Assembly: GCF_013375935.1 (NCBI RefSeq) | Contig: NZ_CP056117.1 | Coordinates: 1,054,001 to 1,118,000, forward strand | DNA length: 64,000 nucleotides | Source: Enterobacter cloacae | GTDB taxonomy: Bacteria > Pseudomonadota > Gammaproteobacteria > Enterobacterales > Enterobacteriaceae | Reading direction: 5' to 3' | Shown here: positions 28,844-40,323 of the stretch, one piece after another | Numbering within the stretch: position 1 is the stretch's first letter | Layout: each line of letters begins with the position of its first letter | The notes under the pieces: generated by a model | Told to the model about the DNA's origin: nothing | The model's input: only the letters and a program-made list of their open reading frames with translations | The model's database searches: none | Position numbers and translations under genes: made by a program

Positions 28844-29377
28844 TTAAGACTGCAAGACGTCTGCAAGGCGCTCAAGACGGCCGCGTACGCTGCCATCAAT
28901 GACCATATCACCCGAGCGGATGATTACGCCTGCCATTACAGACTTATCGATTTTGCAATTCAGCTTAACTTTGCGTGACAGACGTTTTTCCATCGCGGCA
29001 GTGATTTTCGCAAGCTGTTCGTCACTCAGTTCAGTCGCGGAAGTTACTTCAACTTCAGCGGTTGCTTCACTAAGGGCACGTAAGTGCTCAAACTGCTCGA
29101 GAACATCCGGGAGCACACGGAGACGACCATTTTCTGCCATTACCTTAATCAGGTTCTGGCCGTTGGCATCCAGTTGCTCTCCGCACACGGCGATAAACGA
29201 CGCGGCGAGAGTTTCAGGTGCTAACGCACCGGAAAGCAACTCGGCCATTTGTTCGTTTTTCGTCACCTCAGCGGCAAACGCCAGCATGTTCTGCCAGCGA
29301 TCGACATTTTGGTGTTCGACAGCAAAGTCAAAAGCTGCTTTGGCGTAGGGGCGAGCTACCGTAACAAATTCAGACAT
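28844..29377 (-). CDS. atpH: ATP synthase F1 delta subunit
   Basis: Delta joins the F1 head to the b-subunit stator. The protein has 177 residues, the family length. The N-terminal domain is helical ([16 protein letters not shown]) and the C-terminal part contains [32 protein letters not shown] sequence typical of the OSCP/delta family. It sits between atpF (14 bp upstream) and atpA. Confidence 0.98.
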   Translation of the reverse strand: MSEFVTVARPYAKAAFDFAVEHQNVDRWQNMLAFAAEVTKNEQMAELLSGALAPETLAASFIAVCGEQLDANGQNLIKVMAENGRLRVLPDVLEQFEHLRALSEATAEVEVTSATELSDEQLAKITAAMEKRLSRKVKLNCKIDKSVMAGVIIRSGDMVIDGSVRGRLERLADVLQS

Positions 29378-29391
29378 CAGCCCCTCCCTCC

Positions 29392-29862
29392 TTACAGTTC
29401 AGCGACAAGTTTGTCCACGATGTCGCTGTTAGCAGCTTCATCCACGGAACGTTCGATGATCTTCTCGGCGCCAGCAACAGCCAGAATCGCAACCTGCTTA
29501 CGCAGTTCTTCACGAGCACGTTTACGCTCAGCTTCAATTTCAGCCTGAGCCTGTGTCACGATCTTAGTACGTTCCTGTTCTGCTTCAGCTTTGGCTTCGT
29601 CCAGGATCTGTGAACGGCGTTTGTTAGCCTGTTCAATGATTACCTGAGCTTCAGCTTTCGCTTTTTTCAGCTGGTCTGTCGCGTTGGCCTGTGCAAGGTC
29701 CAAATCTTTCTTAGCGCGTTCTGCGGAAGCCAGACCGTCAGCAATTTCTTTCTGACGTTTTTCGATGGCAGCCATTAAAGGCGGCCATACATACTTCATG
29801 CAGAACCAGACAAAGATAATAAACGCGATGGCCTGGCCGAGGATTGTTGCGTTCATGTTCAC
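29392..29862 (-). CDS. atpF: ATP synthase Fo b subunit
   Basis: Subunit b forms the dimeric peripheral stalk. The protein has 156 residues starting at a GTG (29862), as in E. coli; AGAGG lies about 10 bases upstream, whereas the next ATG (29856) would be too far from it. One N-terminal membrane helix (about residues 5-25) is followed by a long charged coiled-coil rich in Ala, Glu and Lys. The C-terminus binds delta. Confidence 0.97.
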   Translation of the reverse strand: MNMNATILGQAIAFIIFVWFCMKYVWPPLMAAIEKRQKEIADGLASAERAKKDLDLAQANATDQLKKAKAEAQVIIEQANKRRSQILDEAKAEAEQERTKIVTQAQAEIEAERKRAREELRKQVAILAVAGAEKIIERSVDEAANSDIVDKLVAEL

Positions 29863-29878
29863 AGCACAATACCTCTTA

Positions 29879-30168
<290 letters not shown>

Positions 30169-30199
30169 TCAATTAAAACGTAGTAGTGTTGGTAAAAAA

Positions 30200-31404
<1,205 letters not shown>

Positions 31405-31447
31405 CACGTTTTTACTCCTGCTCCCTTCGAGGTATGCCGCGTGTCGT

Positions 31448-31476
31448 ATAAAACGTCCTTTAAGGCTCAGAGTCAA
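31448..31476 (-). promoter_or_regulatory. atp operon promoter
   Basis: On the minus strand TTGACT and TTTTAT are separated by 17 bp, about 45 bp upstream of the atpI start. A second candidate just upstream has TATAAT (31495-31500) with a TTTGAA -35 at 17 bp. Several promoters are also reported for E. coli atpI. Confidence 0.7.
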
Positions 31477-31645
31477 GCATCAAAAAGCGGTCAAATTATA
31501 CGGTGCGTACCCGTGATTTCAAACATTAAGTAGCGAAAAGGTGAATAAATGTTTAAATATTTTTCCCCAGCGCTATTTTTCAACTTTTGACCAAAGCGTC
31601 GACCTTCAGGCGAAACTGCAAACAGCGCGAAAACGTTGATGATAA

Positions 31646-31667
31646 AGCGTGCACAAGATCACAAATT
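31646..31667 (-). promoter_or_regulatory. Candidate CRP-type site upstream of the atp operon
   Basis: On the minus strand TTGTGATCT is followed by TGTGCAC; the 22-mer matches about 16 positions of the CRP consensus, with one strong half-site. It is about 170 bp upstream of the atp promoter, so any effect would be indirect. Confidence 0.3.
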
Positions 31668-32020
31668 GCACATTTGCGATAAAGTTGTATTTATCAAAGA
31701 CGTAAAACGCTTTATTCCATCTTTATGAAATTCAAGATAAAAATTCGCAACTATTTTTAAAACAGGCTTATCTACAACAAAAACCTTTTATTGACATTCT
31801 TAATAAATATTTAACATCACATTCTGGTTGCCAGCACCCACTTTTAGCAGGCTGATATTTTCATTGTTGATTATCTTCATGGTGAATGAATAAGATAAGG
31901 TTAACCACAAGAAAATCCATAGTAACAACAAGGTTAAATTAACCAGCGTCCGTTCTGGCTGGAAGTGCTGTTTTTTAACACGATCAGAACAGCACAAATT
32001 CCACATTTTTTATTAATTTT

Positions 32021-32644
32021 TTAAAAAGAGTTTGGCTTAATTATAACCAGATGGCGCTCGCCATCGAGCTGAGGAATCTGGAGTTTCTCAATGGATTCGA
32101 CAGTATAGCCGTCCGGAAGCAGCTCAATTTCATCACCCGGCAGTTGACCTTTAAGCGCATAAAAACGGCCATTTTCTGCAGGCAGGTGCTTACACCAGCT
32201 CACCATATCGTTGAGCGAGGCAAAGGCACGGCTGATAACCCCGTCAAACGGCGGCTCTGCCGGAAACGCTTCTACCCTGCTCTGCACGGGCGTAATGTTT
32301 TCCAGCTTCAGTTCATGCTGGACCTGGCGTAAAAAGCGAACGCGCTTGCCCAGGCTATCCAGCAGCGTGAAATGACTCTCCGGACGGACAATGGACAACG
32401 GAACCCCCGGCAGGCCCGGACCCGTACCTACGTCGATAAAACGTTCACCGTTAAGATACGGCGCCACCACGATGCTATCGAGAATATGGCGAATCAGCAT
32501 CTCGTTGGGATCGCGTACGGAAGTCAGGTTGTACGCTTTGTTCCATTTGTTCAGCATATCGACGTAGGCCACCAGCTGGTTTTTCTGGTGATCGGTGAGC
32601 GAAATACCTGCCTGTTCCAGCAGACGAGAGAGTTTATTGAGCAC
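32021..32644 (-). CDS. rsmG: 16S rRNA (guanine-527-N7) methyltransferase RsmG
   Basis: RsmG methylates G527 of 16S rRNA using S-adenosylmethionine; loss gives low-level streptomycin resistance. The protein has 207 residues, as in E. coli. The SAM-binding motif [14 protein letters not shown] (with I before V; about residues 70-84) is intact, and [13 protein letters not shown] follows. It lies downstream of mnmG on the same strand, separated by 108 bp with two REP units. It was formerly called gidB. Confidence 0.97.
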   Translation of the reverse strand: MLNKLSRLLEQAGISLTDHQKNQLVAYVDMLNKWNKAYNLTSVRDPNEMLIRHILDSIVVAPYLNGERFIDVGTGPGLPGVPLSIVRPESHFTLLDSLGKRVRFLRQVQHELKLENITPVQSRVEAFPAEPPFDGVISRAFASLNDMVSWCKHLPAENGRFYALKGQLPGDEIELLPDGYTVESIEKLQIPQLDGERHLVIIKPNSF

Positions 32645-32671
32645 GGTGAATACCTGTTGAGATACTTAAGC

Positions 32672-32739
32672 GGCGGGTGACGCTTCGCTAACCCGCCCTA
32701 CGGGGTTCAGTAAGCCCGGTAAGCGCAGCGCCACCGGGC
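32672..32739. repeat. Paired REP units (BIME-like) between mnmG and rsmG
   Basis: One unit has arms GGCGGGT/ACCCGCC (32672-32697), the other GCCCGGT/ACCGGGC (32714-32739). These are the same two arm types as the pair between pstS and pstC. The hairpins probably separate mnmG from rsmG expression. Confidence 0.8.
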
Positions 32740-32752
32740 AATATTCAGGGCA

Positions 32753-34642
32753 TTACGCACTACGGCGGAGCATGCCCTGCTTTTTCAACCACACCAGCAG
32801 AATCGAAATCGCGGCGGGTGTGACGCCGGAGATACGCGAGGCCTGGCCAATCGACACAGGTTTGTGATCGTTCAGCTTAGCGATCACTTCGTTGGAAAGG
32901 CCCGTCACCTGACGATAGTCCAGCATTTCCGGCAGCAGCGTATTTTCGTTGCGCTGCTGTTTCTCGATCTCATCCTGCTGGCGCGCGATGTAACCTTCGT
33001 ATTTCACCTGAATTTCGACCTGCTCAGCCGCTTCAGCGTCTTCCAGGCCCGGCGCGAACGCCGTCAGTTTGACCAGGTTCTCATACGTGACTTCCGGACG
33101 ACGCAGCAGATCTTCACCGCTGGCCTCACGCGAAAGCGGCGCAGTTAAGTGAGCGTTTACTTCGGCAGCGGTTTCCGCCTGCGGGTTTACCCATGTGGTT
33201 TTCAGGCGCTGACGTTCCTGCTCAATGCGTTCCAGCTTCTCGTTGAAGCGCGCCCAGCGTTCGTCATCCACCAGACCCAGCTCGCGGCCCATTTCGGTCA
33301 GACGGAGGTCGGCGTTGTCTTCGCGCAGCATCAGGCGATATTCCGCGCGAGAGGTAAACATACGGTACGGTTCTTTGGTACCCAGCGTGCAGAGATCGTC
33401 AACCAGCACGCCCAGATAAGCCTGGGAACGCCCCGGTGCCCAGCCTTCTTTCTCGGCAGAGAAACGGGCGGCGTTCAGACCGGCAAGCAGACCCTGCGCT
33501 GCGGCTTCTTCGTAGCCGGTCGTGCCGTTAATCTGGCCCGCGAAGAACAGACCCTGGATGAATTTGCTTTCCAGGGTTGGCTTCAGGTCACGCGGATCGA
33601 AGAAATCGTACTCAATAGCGTAGCCAGGACGAACGATTTTCGCGTTCTCCATGCCCTGCATTGAGCGCACTATCTGCATCTGCACGTCGAACGGCAGGCT
33701 GGTGGAGATGCCGTTTGGGTAAATTTCGTTAGAGGTCAGCCCTTCCGGCTCGAGGAAGATCTGATGCTGGTTACGATCGGCAAAGCGCATCACCTTGTCT
33801 TCGATCGACGGGCAGTAGCGTGGCCCGATCCCTTCGATCACGCCTGCGTACATTGGGCTGCGATCGAGGTTATTGCGGATCACGTCATGGGTTTTTTCGT
33901 TGGTATGCGTGATGTAGCACGGCACCTGCTGCGGATGTTGCGCCGCATTGCCCATGAACGAGAACACCGGCATCGGATTATCGCCGTGCTGCTGCGCCAG
34001 TACGCTGAAATCGATAGTGCGCGCATCAATGCGCGGCGGCGTACCGGTTTTCAGGCGGCTCACGCGCAGCGGCAGCTCGCGCAGACGACGTGACAGCGGA
34101 ATGGACGGCGGATCGCCGGCGCGGCCACCGCTGTAGTTATCCAGACCGATGTGGATCTTGCCATCCAGGAATGTCCCGACGGTGAGCACCACCGCTTTAG
34201 CGCGGAACTTAAGCCCCATCTGGGTCACGGCACCCACAACACGATCGTTCTCAACGATAAGATCTTCAACCGCCTGCTGGAAGATCATCAGGTTCGGCTG
34301 GTTCTCCAGCGCGGTGCGCACGGCCTGACGGTAAAGCACGCGGTCTGCCTGTGCACGGGTGGCACGTACAGCCGGACCTTTACTCGCGTTTAGTATCCTA
34401 AACTGAATGCCAGCGCGATCGATCGCTTTCGCCATCAGGCCGCCAAGTGCATCCACTTCTTTTACCAGGTGTCCTTTCCCAATGCCGCCAATCGCCGGAT
34501 TACAGGACATTTGTCCCAGCGTGTCGATATTGTGTGTCAAAAGCAGGGTCTGCTGACCCATTCGCGCTGCGGCCATTGCGGCCTCAGTGCCTGCGTGACC
34601 CCCGCCAATGATGATGACGTCAAAAGGATCCTGATAAAACAT
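32753..34642 (-). CDS. mnmG: tRNA uridine-34 carboxymethylaminomethyl modification enzyme MnmG
   Basis: MnmG is the FAD- and NADH-dependent partner of MnmE in wobble uridine modification. The protein has 629 residues. The FAD-binding [10 protein letters not shown] is at about residues 13-22, with [15 protein letters not shown] near 46-60 and the conserved Cys motif [11 protein letters not shown] near 273-283. It starts at 34642, right next to oriC and transcribed away from it; this transcription affects origin opening in E. coli. It was formerly called gidA. Confidence 0.98.
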   Translation of the reverse strand: MFYQDPFDVIIIGGGHAGTEAAMAAARMGQQTLLLTHNIDTLGQMSCNPAIGGIGKGHLVKEVDALGGLMAKAIDRAGIQFRILNASKGPAVRATRAQADRVLYRQAVRTALENQPNLMIFQQAVEDLIVENDRVVGAVTQMGLKFRAKAVVLTVGTFLDGKIHIGLDNYSGGRAGDPPSIPLSRRLRELPLRVSRLKTGTPPRIDARTIDFSVLAQQHGDNPMPVFSFMGNAAQHPQQVPCYITHTNEKTHDVIRNNLDRSPMYAGVIEGIGPRYCPSIEDKVMRFADRNQHQIFLEPEGLTSNEIYPNGISTSLPFDVQMQIVRSMQGMENAKIVRPGYAIEYDFFDPRDLKPTLESKFIQGLFFAGQINGTTGYEEAAAQGLLAGLNAARFSAEKEGWAPGRSQAYLGVLVDDLCTLGTKEPYRMFTSRAEYRLMLREDNADLRLTEMGRELGLVDDERWARFNEKLERIEQERQRLKTTWVNPQAETAAEVNAHLTAPLSREASGEDLLRRPEVTYENLVKLTAFAPGLEDAEAAEQVEIQVKYEGYIARQQDEIEKQQRNENTLLPEMLDYRQVTGLSNEVIAKLNDHKPVSIGQASRISGVTPAAISILLVWLKKQGMLRRSA

Positions 34643-35016
34643 GGTGGTCTGCCTCGCGTAAAGCGGTATGAAAATGGATTGAAGCCCGGGCCGTGGATTC
34701 TACTCAACTTTAGTCTTTCGAGAAAGCATTGGGATCCTGGGCTATTAAAAAGAAGATCTTTTTATTTAGAGATCTGTTCTATTGTGATCTCTTATTAGGA
34801 TCGCAGACCTTTGTGGATAAGTCCGATCCAATAAATAAGATCATGCAGTTAGGAAGGATCGTTTGCTGTGAATGATCGGTGATCCTGGACCGTATAAGCT
34901 GGGATCAGATCGCCACTTTATACACAGGGCGAAAACAGTCTCAGGGTTATACTTTGGATAACTACGGCTTAATACGAGCTTTTAACCAGAGTTATCCACA
35001 TCTGATCGCGCGATCT
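34643..35016. other. mnmG-mioC intergenic region containing oriC (374 bp, no gene)
   Basis: This region holds the mnmG promoter area (about 34650-34730, with a weak TAGAAT on the minus strand) and the full replication origin. No coding sequence is present. Confidence 0.9.
34733..35015. other. oriC: Chromosomal replication origin oriC
   Basis: The layout matches E. coli oriC. Three AT-rich 13-mers beginning GATCT lie at 34755-34767, 34771-34783 and 34786-34798 (unwinding element). DnaA boxes follow: R1 TGTGGATAA (34812-34820), R2 TTATACACA (34918-34926), R3 TTTGGATAA (34953-34961) and R4 TTATCCACA (34992-35000); a weak site TGGGATCAG is at 34900-34908. I count 14 GATC sites from 34733 to 35015, suiting SeqA sequestration. 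The neighbours mnmG and mioC are the expected ones. Confidence 0.97.
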
Positions 35017-35466
35017 TTAATCGTTTTTGAGTAAATTTTTCCATTCACCCAACCAGATCTCGGCTGGATCTTCCGGAATGTCATGATCGAGGATGTTGAT
35101 CTTCGGCGTTTCACCCAGCTGTTTTGCTCCGCAAGCGGTCACCGCAGCTTCGACTTTCTCTATTGCACCACAGAACGTGTCATATTCACGGCTGCCGATC
35201 CCGACTGCGCCAAACCGGACGTTTGACAGATCGGGCTGTTGTTCCAGCAGTTCGTCATATAAAGGTTGCAGGTTATCCGGCAGATCGCCCGCGCCGTGCG
35301 TGGAGGTGATCAGCAGCCAGACCCCGTCAGTCGGGAGATCGTCAAGCAGCGGTCCGTGCAGGGTTTCCGTGGAAAAGCCCGCGTCTTCCAGCTTCTCGGC
35401 CAGATGTTCCGCTACATATTCAGCACCGCCAAGCGTGCTGCCGCTGATAAGAGTAATGTCCGCCAT
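35017..35466 (-). CDS. mioC: Flavodoxin-like protein MioC
   Basis: MioC is an FMN-binding flavodoxin-like protein; in E. coli it supports biotin synthase activity in vitro. The 149-residue protein has the FMN phosphate loop SGSTLGGAEYVAEHL (about residues 8-22) and the second FMN loop TSTHGAGDLPDN (about 54-65). Its transcription runs toward oriC, so its promoter, with a DnaA box, has been studied as an initiation modulator. The stop codon lies about 16 bp from DnaA box R4. Confidence 0.95.
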   Translation of the reverse strand: MADITLISGSTLGGAEYVAEHLAEKLEDAGFSTETLHGPLLDDLPTDGVWLLITSTHGAGDLPDNLQPLYDELLEQQPDLSNVRFGAVGIGSREYDTFCGAIEKVEAAVTACGAKQLGETPKINILDHDIPEDPAEIWLGEWKNLLKND

Positions 35467-35495
35467 TGATCGCTCGCTCAGATTAAGAGGCGGAC

Positions 35496-35535
35496 ATTGT
35501 ACGCTGTGAACGAGCTGGGATCTACCTGTGGAAAA
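35496..35535 (-). promoter_or_regulatory. mioC promoter with DnaA box
   Basis: On the minus strand a TACAAT -10 (35496-35501) is preceded at 17 bp by TAGATC and, further upstream, by TTTTCCACA (35527-35535). The 9-mer fits the relaxed DnaA consensus TTWTNCACA but differs at one base from the perfect box. Confidence 0.65.
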
Positions 35536-35556
35536 TGTGGGAATGAATTTGCCCGA

Positions 35557-36015
35557 TCACGGGCGGATAGTACGCATGATCGGGTTTTGCAGGGAGATCA
35601 GCGTCTCGGTGGACTGAATTTCATCGATTGTTTGGATCTTGTTGATAAGTACCTGCTGAAGGGCGTCGATGGATCGGCACATCACCTTTATAAAGATGCT
35701 GTAGTGCCCGGTGGTGTAGTACGCCTCGGTGACCTCATCCAGCGCGTTCAGCTTCTCGAGCGCGGAAGGGTAATCTTTGGCACTTTTGAGAATAATGCCA
35801 ATGAAGCAGCAAACGTCGTACCCGAGCTGCTTCGGGCTGACATCAATGCGCGCGCCGGTGATGATCCCTGCCTGCTTCATTTTCTCTACGCGCACGTGAA
35901 TCGTCCCGGGGCTGACGCCAAACTGTTTCGCCAGTTCGGCATACGCGGTGCGCGCGTTGGCCATCAGCGCTTCCAGGATGCCGCGGTCCAGATTGTCGAT
36001 CTGATAATTTTCCAT
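35557..36015 (-). CDS. asnC: Transcriptional regulator AsnC
   Basis: AsnC is an Lrp/AsnC-family regulator that activates asnA when asparagine is low and controls its own gene. The 152-residue protein has an N-terminal helix-turn-helix (about residues 20-45, AYAELAKQFGVSPGTIHVRV) and a C-terminal RAM effector domain. It is divergent from asnA across a 151-bp control region. Upstream neighbours mioC and oriC are conserved with E. coli. Confidence 0.97.
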   Translation of the reverse strand: MENYQIDNLDRGILEALMANARTAYAELAKQFGVSPGTIHVRVEKMKQAGIITGARIDVSPKQLGYDVCCFIGIILKSAKDYPSALEKLNALDEVTEAYYTTGHYSIFIKVMCRSIDALQQVLINKIQTIDEIQSTETLISLQNPIMRTIRP

Positions 36016-36166
36016 AGCTTTTTCTTATGAAGATTAATGAATATGTCTATTCTAGCGCCTTATTTTAACGAATCAAAAGTGAAGGCGCCTTTTTGTTGAT
36101 GGGTTATTGAATCAGGTGCCGGTTCTGTTGCTTAATCATTACTAACAGGACGCAGGAGTATAAATA

Positions 36167-37159
36167 ATGAAAACCGCTTACATCGCAAAACAACGCCAGA
36201 TCAGTTTCGTAAAATCCCATTTTTCTCGCCAGCTGGAAGAGAAGCTTGGCCTTATTGAAGTTCAGGCTCCGATTCTGAGCCGCGTGGGTGACGGGACGCA
36301 GGATAACTTGTCTGGTTGCGAAAAAGCGGTACAGGTGAAAGTGAAAACACTGCCAGACGCCCAGTTCGAAGTGGTTCATTCACTGGCGAAGTGGAAGCGT
36401 CAGACCCTGGGGCAACACGACTTCAGCGCGGGCGAAGGGCTCTACACGCACATGAAAGCCCTTCGCCCCGATGAAGACCGCCTCTCCCCGATTCACTCTG
36501 TCTACGTTGACCAGTGGGACTGGGAACGCGTAATGGGTGACGGCGAGCGCCACGTCGGTACGCTGAAATCTACCGTTGAGGCAATTTACGCGGGGATCAA
36601 AGCGACTGAAGCCGCCGTGAGCGAAGCGTTTGGCCTGGCACCTTTCCTGCCGGATACGATCCACTTTGTTCACAGTCAGGAATTGCTGAGCCGTTTCCCG
36701 GATCTGGATGCCAAAGGCCGTGAACGGGCGATCGCCAAAGAGCTGGGGGCGGTATTCCTGATCGGCATTGGCGGCAAACTCTCTGACGGTAAACGTCATG
36801 ACGTCCGCGCGCCGGATTATGATGACTGGAGCACCGTGGGCGAGAGCGAGTATGCCGGTCTGAACGGCGACATTCTGGTCTGGAACCCGATACTGGAAGA
36901 TGCGTTTGAACTCTCGTCTATGGGGATCCGCGTGGATGCCGAAGCGCTGAAGCGTCAGCTGGCCATTACCGGAGATGAAGATCGTCTGAAGCTGGAGTGG
37001 CACCAGGCGCTGCTGCGCGGTGAAATGCCGCAGACCATCGGTGGCGGTATTGGCCAGTCTCGTCTGACCATGCTGCTGCTGCAGCTGTCCCACATTGGCC
37101 AGGTGCAGTGTGGCGTCTGGCCGCAGCAGGTACGTGAAAGCGTCGGCTCTCTTCTTTAA
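36167..37159 (+). CDS. asnA: Aspartate-ammonia ligase (asparagine synthetase A)
   Basis: AsnA makes asparagine from aspartate, ammonia and ATP. The protein has 330 residues, exactly the E. coli length, and a class II aminoacyl-tRNA-synthetase-like fold with [12 protein letters not shown] near the C-terminus (motif 3 type). It is divergent from its regulator asnC. The stop codon (37157-37159) directly abuts the stop of viaA on the other strand, with no intergenic base. Confidence 0.98.
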   Translation: MKTAYIAKQRQISFVKSHFSRQLEEKLGLIEVQAPILSRVGDGTQDNLSGCEKAVQVKVKTLPDAQFEVVHSLAKWKRQTLGQHDFSAGEGLYTHMKALRPDEDRLSPIHSVYVDQWDWERVMGDGERHVGTLKSTVEAIYAGIKATEAAVSEAFGLAPFLPDTIHFVHSQELLSRFPDLDAKGRERAIAKELGAVFLIGIGGKLSDGKRHDVRAPDYDDWSTVGESEYAGLNGDILVWNPILEDAFELSSMGIRVDAEALKRQLAITGDEDRLKLEWHQALLRGEMPQTIGGGIGQSRLTMLLLQLSHIGQVQCGVWPQQVRESVGSLL

Positions 37160-38611
37160 CTAGCGTCGCCAGCGTCTGAGCAGGCGGCTACGCAGCCCGG
37201 TATCAAAGCGCCAGATATGATCGAAGATGCGCATGATGCCGGGTTTTCCATGGGCCGACATCGCCACCGCATGAAAACGGTGCTGGTGAACGCGCTGCAT
37301 CTCCTTCACCTTATTCACCACATCGTCCGGCAGCCGCTGGGCAATAAAATCGGAAATCACCACCGCATCCGCGTCGTACCAGTCGCCGCCCTGCATGCGT
37401 TCAATGATGCTGCGAAAACAGCTGGCCAGATCGGTGCCCCCGCGAAAGCGCTGGCTTAAAAAGCGGATCGCCTGCTCCAGTCCCTGTGAGCTGGTCAGTT
37501 CGTATCCCACCACTTCGCTGGAAAATAACATGATGTAGCAGCGACGGCGGTCGGCAAGCGCCACGCGCATCAGTGCCAGGCAGAACGCCTTTGCGCACTG
37601 TTCATTGAAGCCCCCCATCGATCCGGACGTATCCACGCAGACAATAAAAGGCCCGCGCGGCTGCTCGTCAAAGTCCTGATGCACAACCGGGCGCTGGCCG
37701 ATCTTCTCGCGCCAGGCTTCGCCATGCAGCCGATAGGTGAGCAGCTGTTTTTCCACCAGCCGACGATAAAACTCGTACTCCAGTTCGGTCATTCCCAGCG
37801 TGCCGAGTTCCGTAGGCAGCAGGCGCAGGATGTCATCACCTTGCTGTAATCCATCCACCTGCTCCGGCACGGTGGAGGGTTCGCGTACCAGCGTGCGGAA
37901 GGTTTCCATCGGCGCATCTTTCTTTGGGACCGATTTGGCCTCCCGGGAGCGGCCCAGCTGTTCCGCGAGCTTCATCAGCTCCGGCTGCTCTGCCAGAAAG
38001 TCGCCGTACTTCACGATCAGCTGATAATCGCCACGCTTTAGCTGCCCGGCACTCATATCCCAGAGCCGTCCGGCAGCGTTTTCATTCTCCACCAGCACCT
38101 GTTCCAGCTGGCCGCTTAACGTCATTCGCTCCTGCACTTCGCTGAGCAGCTGTTCGCGCTCCTCCTCCAGCAGCTGCTGGTTAAGGGTCGTGGCCTGCAC
38201 CACAAGGCTCAGCCGCCAGCGCTGTAAAAAAAGCGTGTGCAGCGCGGGCGTGAAGGTAGGGTTGTCCGTGACCAGCGCTCTGGCCTGGCCGGCAAACGGG
38301 GATTGAACGTTATCAAGCAGAGCCAGGGTTTGCTGAAGCCGGGCAATAAACTGCGGCGTAGAAAGCCGCTGGCACTGCTGATAGCCGGCAACTTCCTCTG
38401 TCAGCTCCGGCGGAACTTCCGTCTCCTTAAACCGCTGCCGCAGGTTATCGCGCCAGCGTGGGAGATCGTCCGTCATTGCCCTTTTGAGCTTCGGGAATTT
38501 TTCAAAGAAGGCCGCCAGCTGCGGTGAAGCAAGCAGGGTGATAACAACCTCTTCGATTAAACCATCCTCGCTAACCGCCAGCATGACGTTGAGCGTGTCC
38601 AGCGTTAGCAT
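37160..38611 (-). CDS. viaA: VWA-domain protein ViaA
   Basis: ViaA is the partner of the MoxR ATPase RavA; in E. coli the pair associates with respiratory complexes and affects aminoglycoside sensitivity. The 483-residue protein has a helical N-terminal part and a C-terminal von Willebrand A domain with the metal site DTSGSMGG (around residue 325) and the second site GGTDLASC. It overlaps the end of ravA by 7 bp, so translation is likely coupled. It converges with asnA with zero spacing and no visible terminator. Confidence 0.95.
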   Translation of the reverse strand: MLTLDTLNVMLAVSEDGLIEEVVITLLASPQLAAFFEKFPKLKRAMTDDLPRWRDNLRQRFKETEVPPELTEEVAGYQQCQRLSTPQFIARLQQTLALLDNVQSPFAGQARALVTDNPTFTPALHTLFLQRWRLSLVVQATTLNQQLLEEEREQLLSEVQERMTLSGQLEQVLVENENAAGRLWDMSAGQLKRGDYQLIVKYGDFLAEQPELMKLAEQLGRSREAKSVPKKDAPMETFRTLVREPSTVPEQVDGLQQGDDILRLLPTELGTLGMTELEYEFYRRLVEKQLLTYRLHGEAWREKIGQRPVVHQDFDEQPRGPFIVCVDTSGSMGGFNEQCAKAFCLALMRVALADRRRCYIMLFSSEVVGYELTSSQGLEQAIRFLSQRFRGGTDLASCFRSIIERMQGGDWYDADAVVISDFIAQRLPDDVVNKVKEMQRVHQHRFHAVAMSAHGKPGIMRIFDHIWRFDTGLRSRLLRRWRR

Positions 38612-40101
38612 TGACGCGCCTGTTTGATCTGCGCGCCAACGTCCTGAAGGCTGGCTTCAATGCGGCCCAGCCAGTCGCTATGGATAAAGAGGCATTTCTG
38701 CTGCTCGCTGAAGCGCGTGTGCTGCCGGTGCCATTCGGCATCCAGCGCTTCCAGCTGCTGTTTGATCTCCTCCGGGATACTGTCGGAGGCCGTGCCCGGC
38801 AGCGCAAGGCGCGATCCCTGAAGGCTGACGTCGCGGATCACCAGATGCTGGCTGCTGTCGACTTCCATCGTCAGCGGCTGGGCAAAGCCAATTCCGTTGA
38901 GCTTGCCGCGGATCTCGCCGCCTTTATCCAGCCACTGCGCCAGCGCGACACGTTCGATCGTCACGTGCACTACCTGCATATCATGCAGCTTCAGCTGCTG
39001 CTGAAGAAGCAGGGTGAGCGAGTCATCGGTCAGTTCGGCCGGCAGTTCATAGTGCGGCTTACGGGCGAACATCCCGCCGAGGCGGTTCACCTTTAGCGCG
39101 GTTTTATCGCTTTGCTGCTGCTGGAGCTGGAGGCGGCGTTGGGCAATCGCTCCCAGCTGGTTAAGCATCGACTGCTGGCCCCACGCGTGTCCGGTCATCA
39201 AAACGTCCAGCTGCTGCTGCATCAGGTTCATCCCTTCGGCGTCGTGCCACAGGCAGTCTTTCAGCAGGATCAGATCGACTGGCGCGACGGCATCGCGACC
39301 GCTGAACAGCGCGCTTGCCTGAAGCAGGCGAATCGCTTTTTTCCAGCGACGATCGGAGACATACGGCGCGGAAGGCAGCAAATCAAGCTGCTGGCGCAGC
39401 ATGAAGATAAGCTCAAATACGCTATCCGGCAGCTTTATCTTGCCGATCTCCTCCTGCCACTGGTGGTATTCCTCGTCCGTCACCTGCAATGACGCTGCCA
39501 CCGGGTTTTCGTTTTCGTCCTGCTGGCTCACCAGCATTGAACGGAAGTTCGACTTGTCCTGCACTTTATCCAGCCACAGGCGGATCAGCATGCGGTCATA
39601 CAGCGCTTCCAGGCTGCTGTCGTCTTCGGGCAGTTCGTTTGACGCTGCCACCAGCAGGCGCATGGGGATCTTCTCTTCGCTCGCGCCGTTGCGGAACCGG
39701 CGTTCGTTGATCGCCGTCAGCAGGGTGTTCAGTATGGCCGGACCGGCTTTCCAGATCTCATCAAGAAAGACGATTTCGGCTTCAGGGAGATAGCCCGCCG
39801 TCAGACGCTCATAGCGTCCCTCATCCTTTAACGCCTGAATAGAGAGCGGCCCGAACACTTCTTCCGGCGTGGAGAAACGGGTCATCAAATACTCAAATGC
39901 GCGGGCGTTCTGGAATGCGAACTTGAGGCGGCGCGCGATCAGGCTTTTGGCAATGCCCGGCGGTCCCAGCAGAAATACGCTTTCACCGCTCAGCGCCGCC
40001 AGTAAACAGAGGCGAATGGCGTGGCTACGCTCGAAAAGGCCTTTCTCCAGCGCGCTGCTGAGGCGGGAAATTCTTTCTGCTAATAAATGTGAGTGAGCCA
40101 T
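38605..40101 (-). CDS. ravA: MoxR-family AAA+ ATPase RavA
   Basis: RavA is a hexameric AAA+ ATPase of the MoxR group that, in E. coli, binds the inducible lysine decarboxylase LdcI and works with ViaA. The 498-residue protein has Walker A GPPGIAKS at 46-53, Walker [12 protein letters not shown] near 110-120, and a C-terminal LARA/triple-helical region with a Gln-rich stretch. It is first in the ravA-viaA operon and is divergent from kup across 222 bp. Confidence 0.95.
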   Translation of the reverse strand: MAHSHLLAERISRLSSALEKGLFERSHAIRLCLLAALSGESVFLLGPPGIAKSLIARRLKFAFQNARAFEYLMTRFSTPEEVFGPLSIQALKDEGRYERLTAGYLPEAEIVFLDEIWKAGPAILNTLLTAINERRFRNGASEEKIPMRLLVAASNELPEDDSSLEALYDRMLIRLWLDKVQDKSNFRSMLVSQQDENENPVAASLQVTDEEYHQWQEEIGKIKLPDSVFELIFMLRQQLDLLPSAPYVSDRRWKKAIRLLQASALFSGRDAVAPVDLILLKDCLWHDAEGMNLMQQQLDVLMTGHAWGQQSMLNQLGAIAQRRLQLQQQQSDKTALKVNRLGGMFARKPHYELPAELTDDSLTLLLQQQLKLHDMQVVHVTIERVALAQWLDKGGEIRGKLNGIGFAQPLTMEVDSSQHLVIRDVSLQGSRLALPGTASDSIPEEIKQQLEALDAEWHRQHTRFSEQQKCLFIHSDWLGRIEASLQDVGAQIKQARQC

Positions 40102-40323
40102 AATAGTTTTGCATCCTTTCGCCGTCGTGGCGGCTAATTGAAGCGAGTATAGACGTTTCGGTCTGGCCTGATAATAGGCTGAAGTGCGGCGCTATTTTCT
40201 TTGCGCTACATTAATGCGGCAGCATTTAGGGGTACGATTTTGCATTGAATCGTGCATACTGTGCGCTTTTTGTGGGCCAAGGGACTAAGCACACATTTGT
40301 TATTCAAACGAAAAGACTGGTCT

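Larger units (their letters stand above)
31405..32020. other. rsmG-atpI intergenic region (616 bp, no gene)
   Basis: This long AT-rich gap contains the atp promoters near its left end and a CRP/FNR-like sequence at 31646-31667. At its right end, just after the rsmG stop, the minus strand carries a hairpin GTGCTGTT/AACAGCAC (about 31966-31997). A 68-codon open frame at 31800-32006 on the minus strand lacks a ribosome site and recognisable similarity; I do not call it a gene. I see nothing else certain. Confidence 0.7.

Noticed and set aside
31800..32006. 68-codon minus-strand open frame in the rsmG-atpI gap, with a hydrophobic stretch
   Set aside because: No ribosome binding site, overlaps the rsmG downstream hairpin, and lies in AT-rich DNA with no recognised relative. 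I could not exclude a small membrane protein but there is no positive support.
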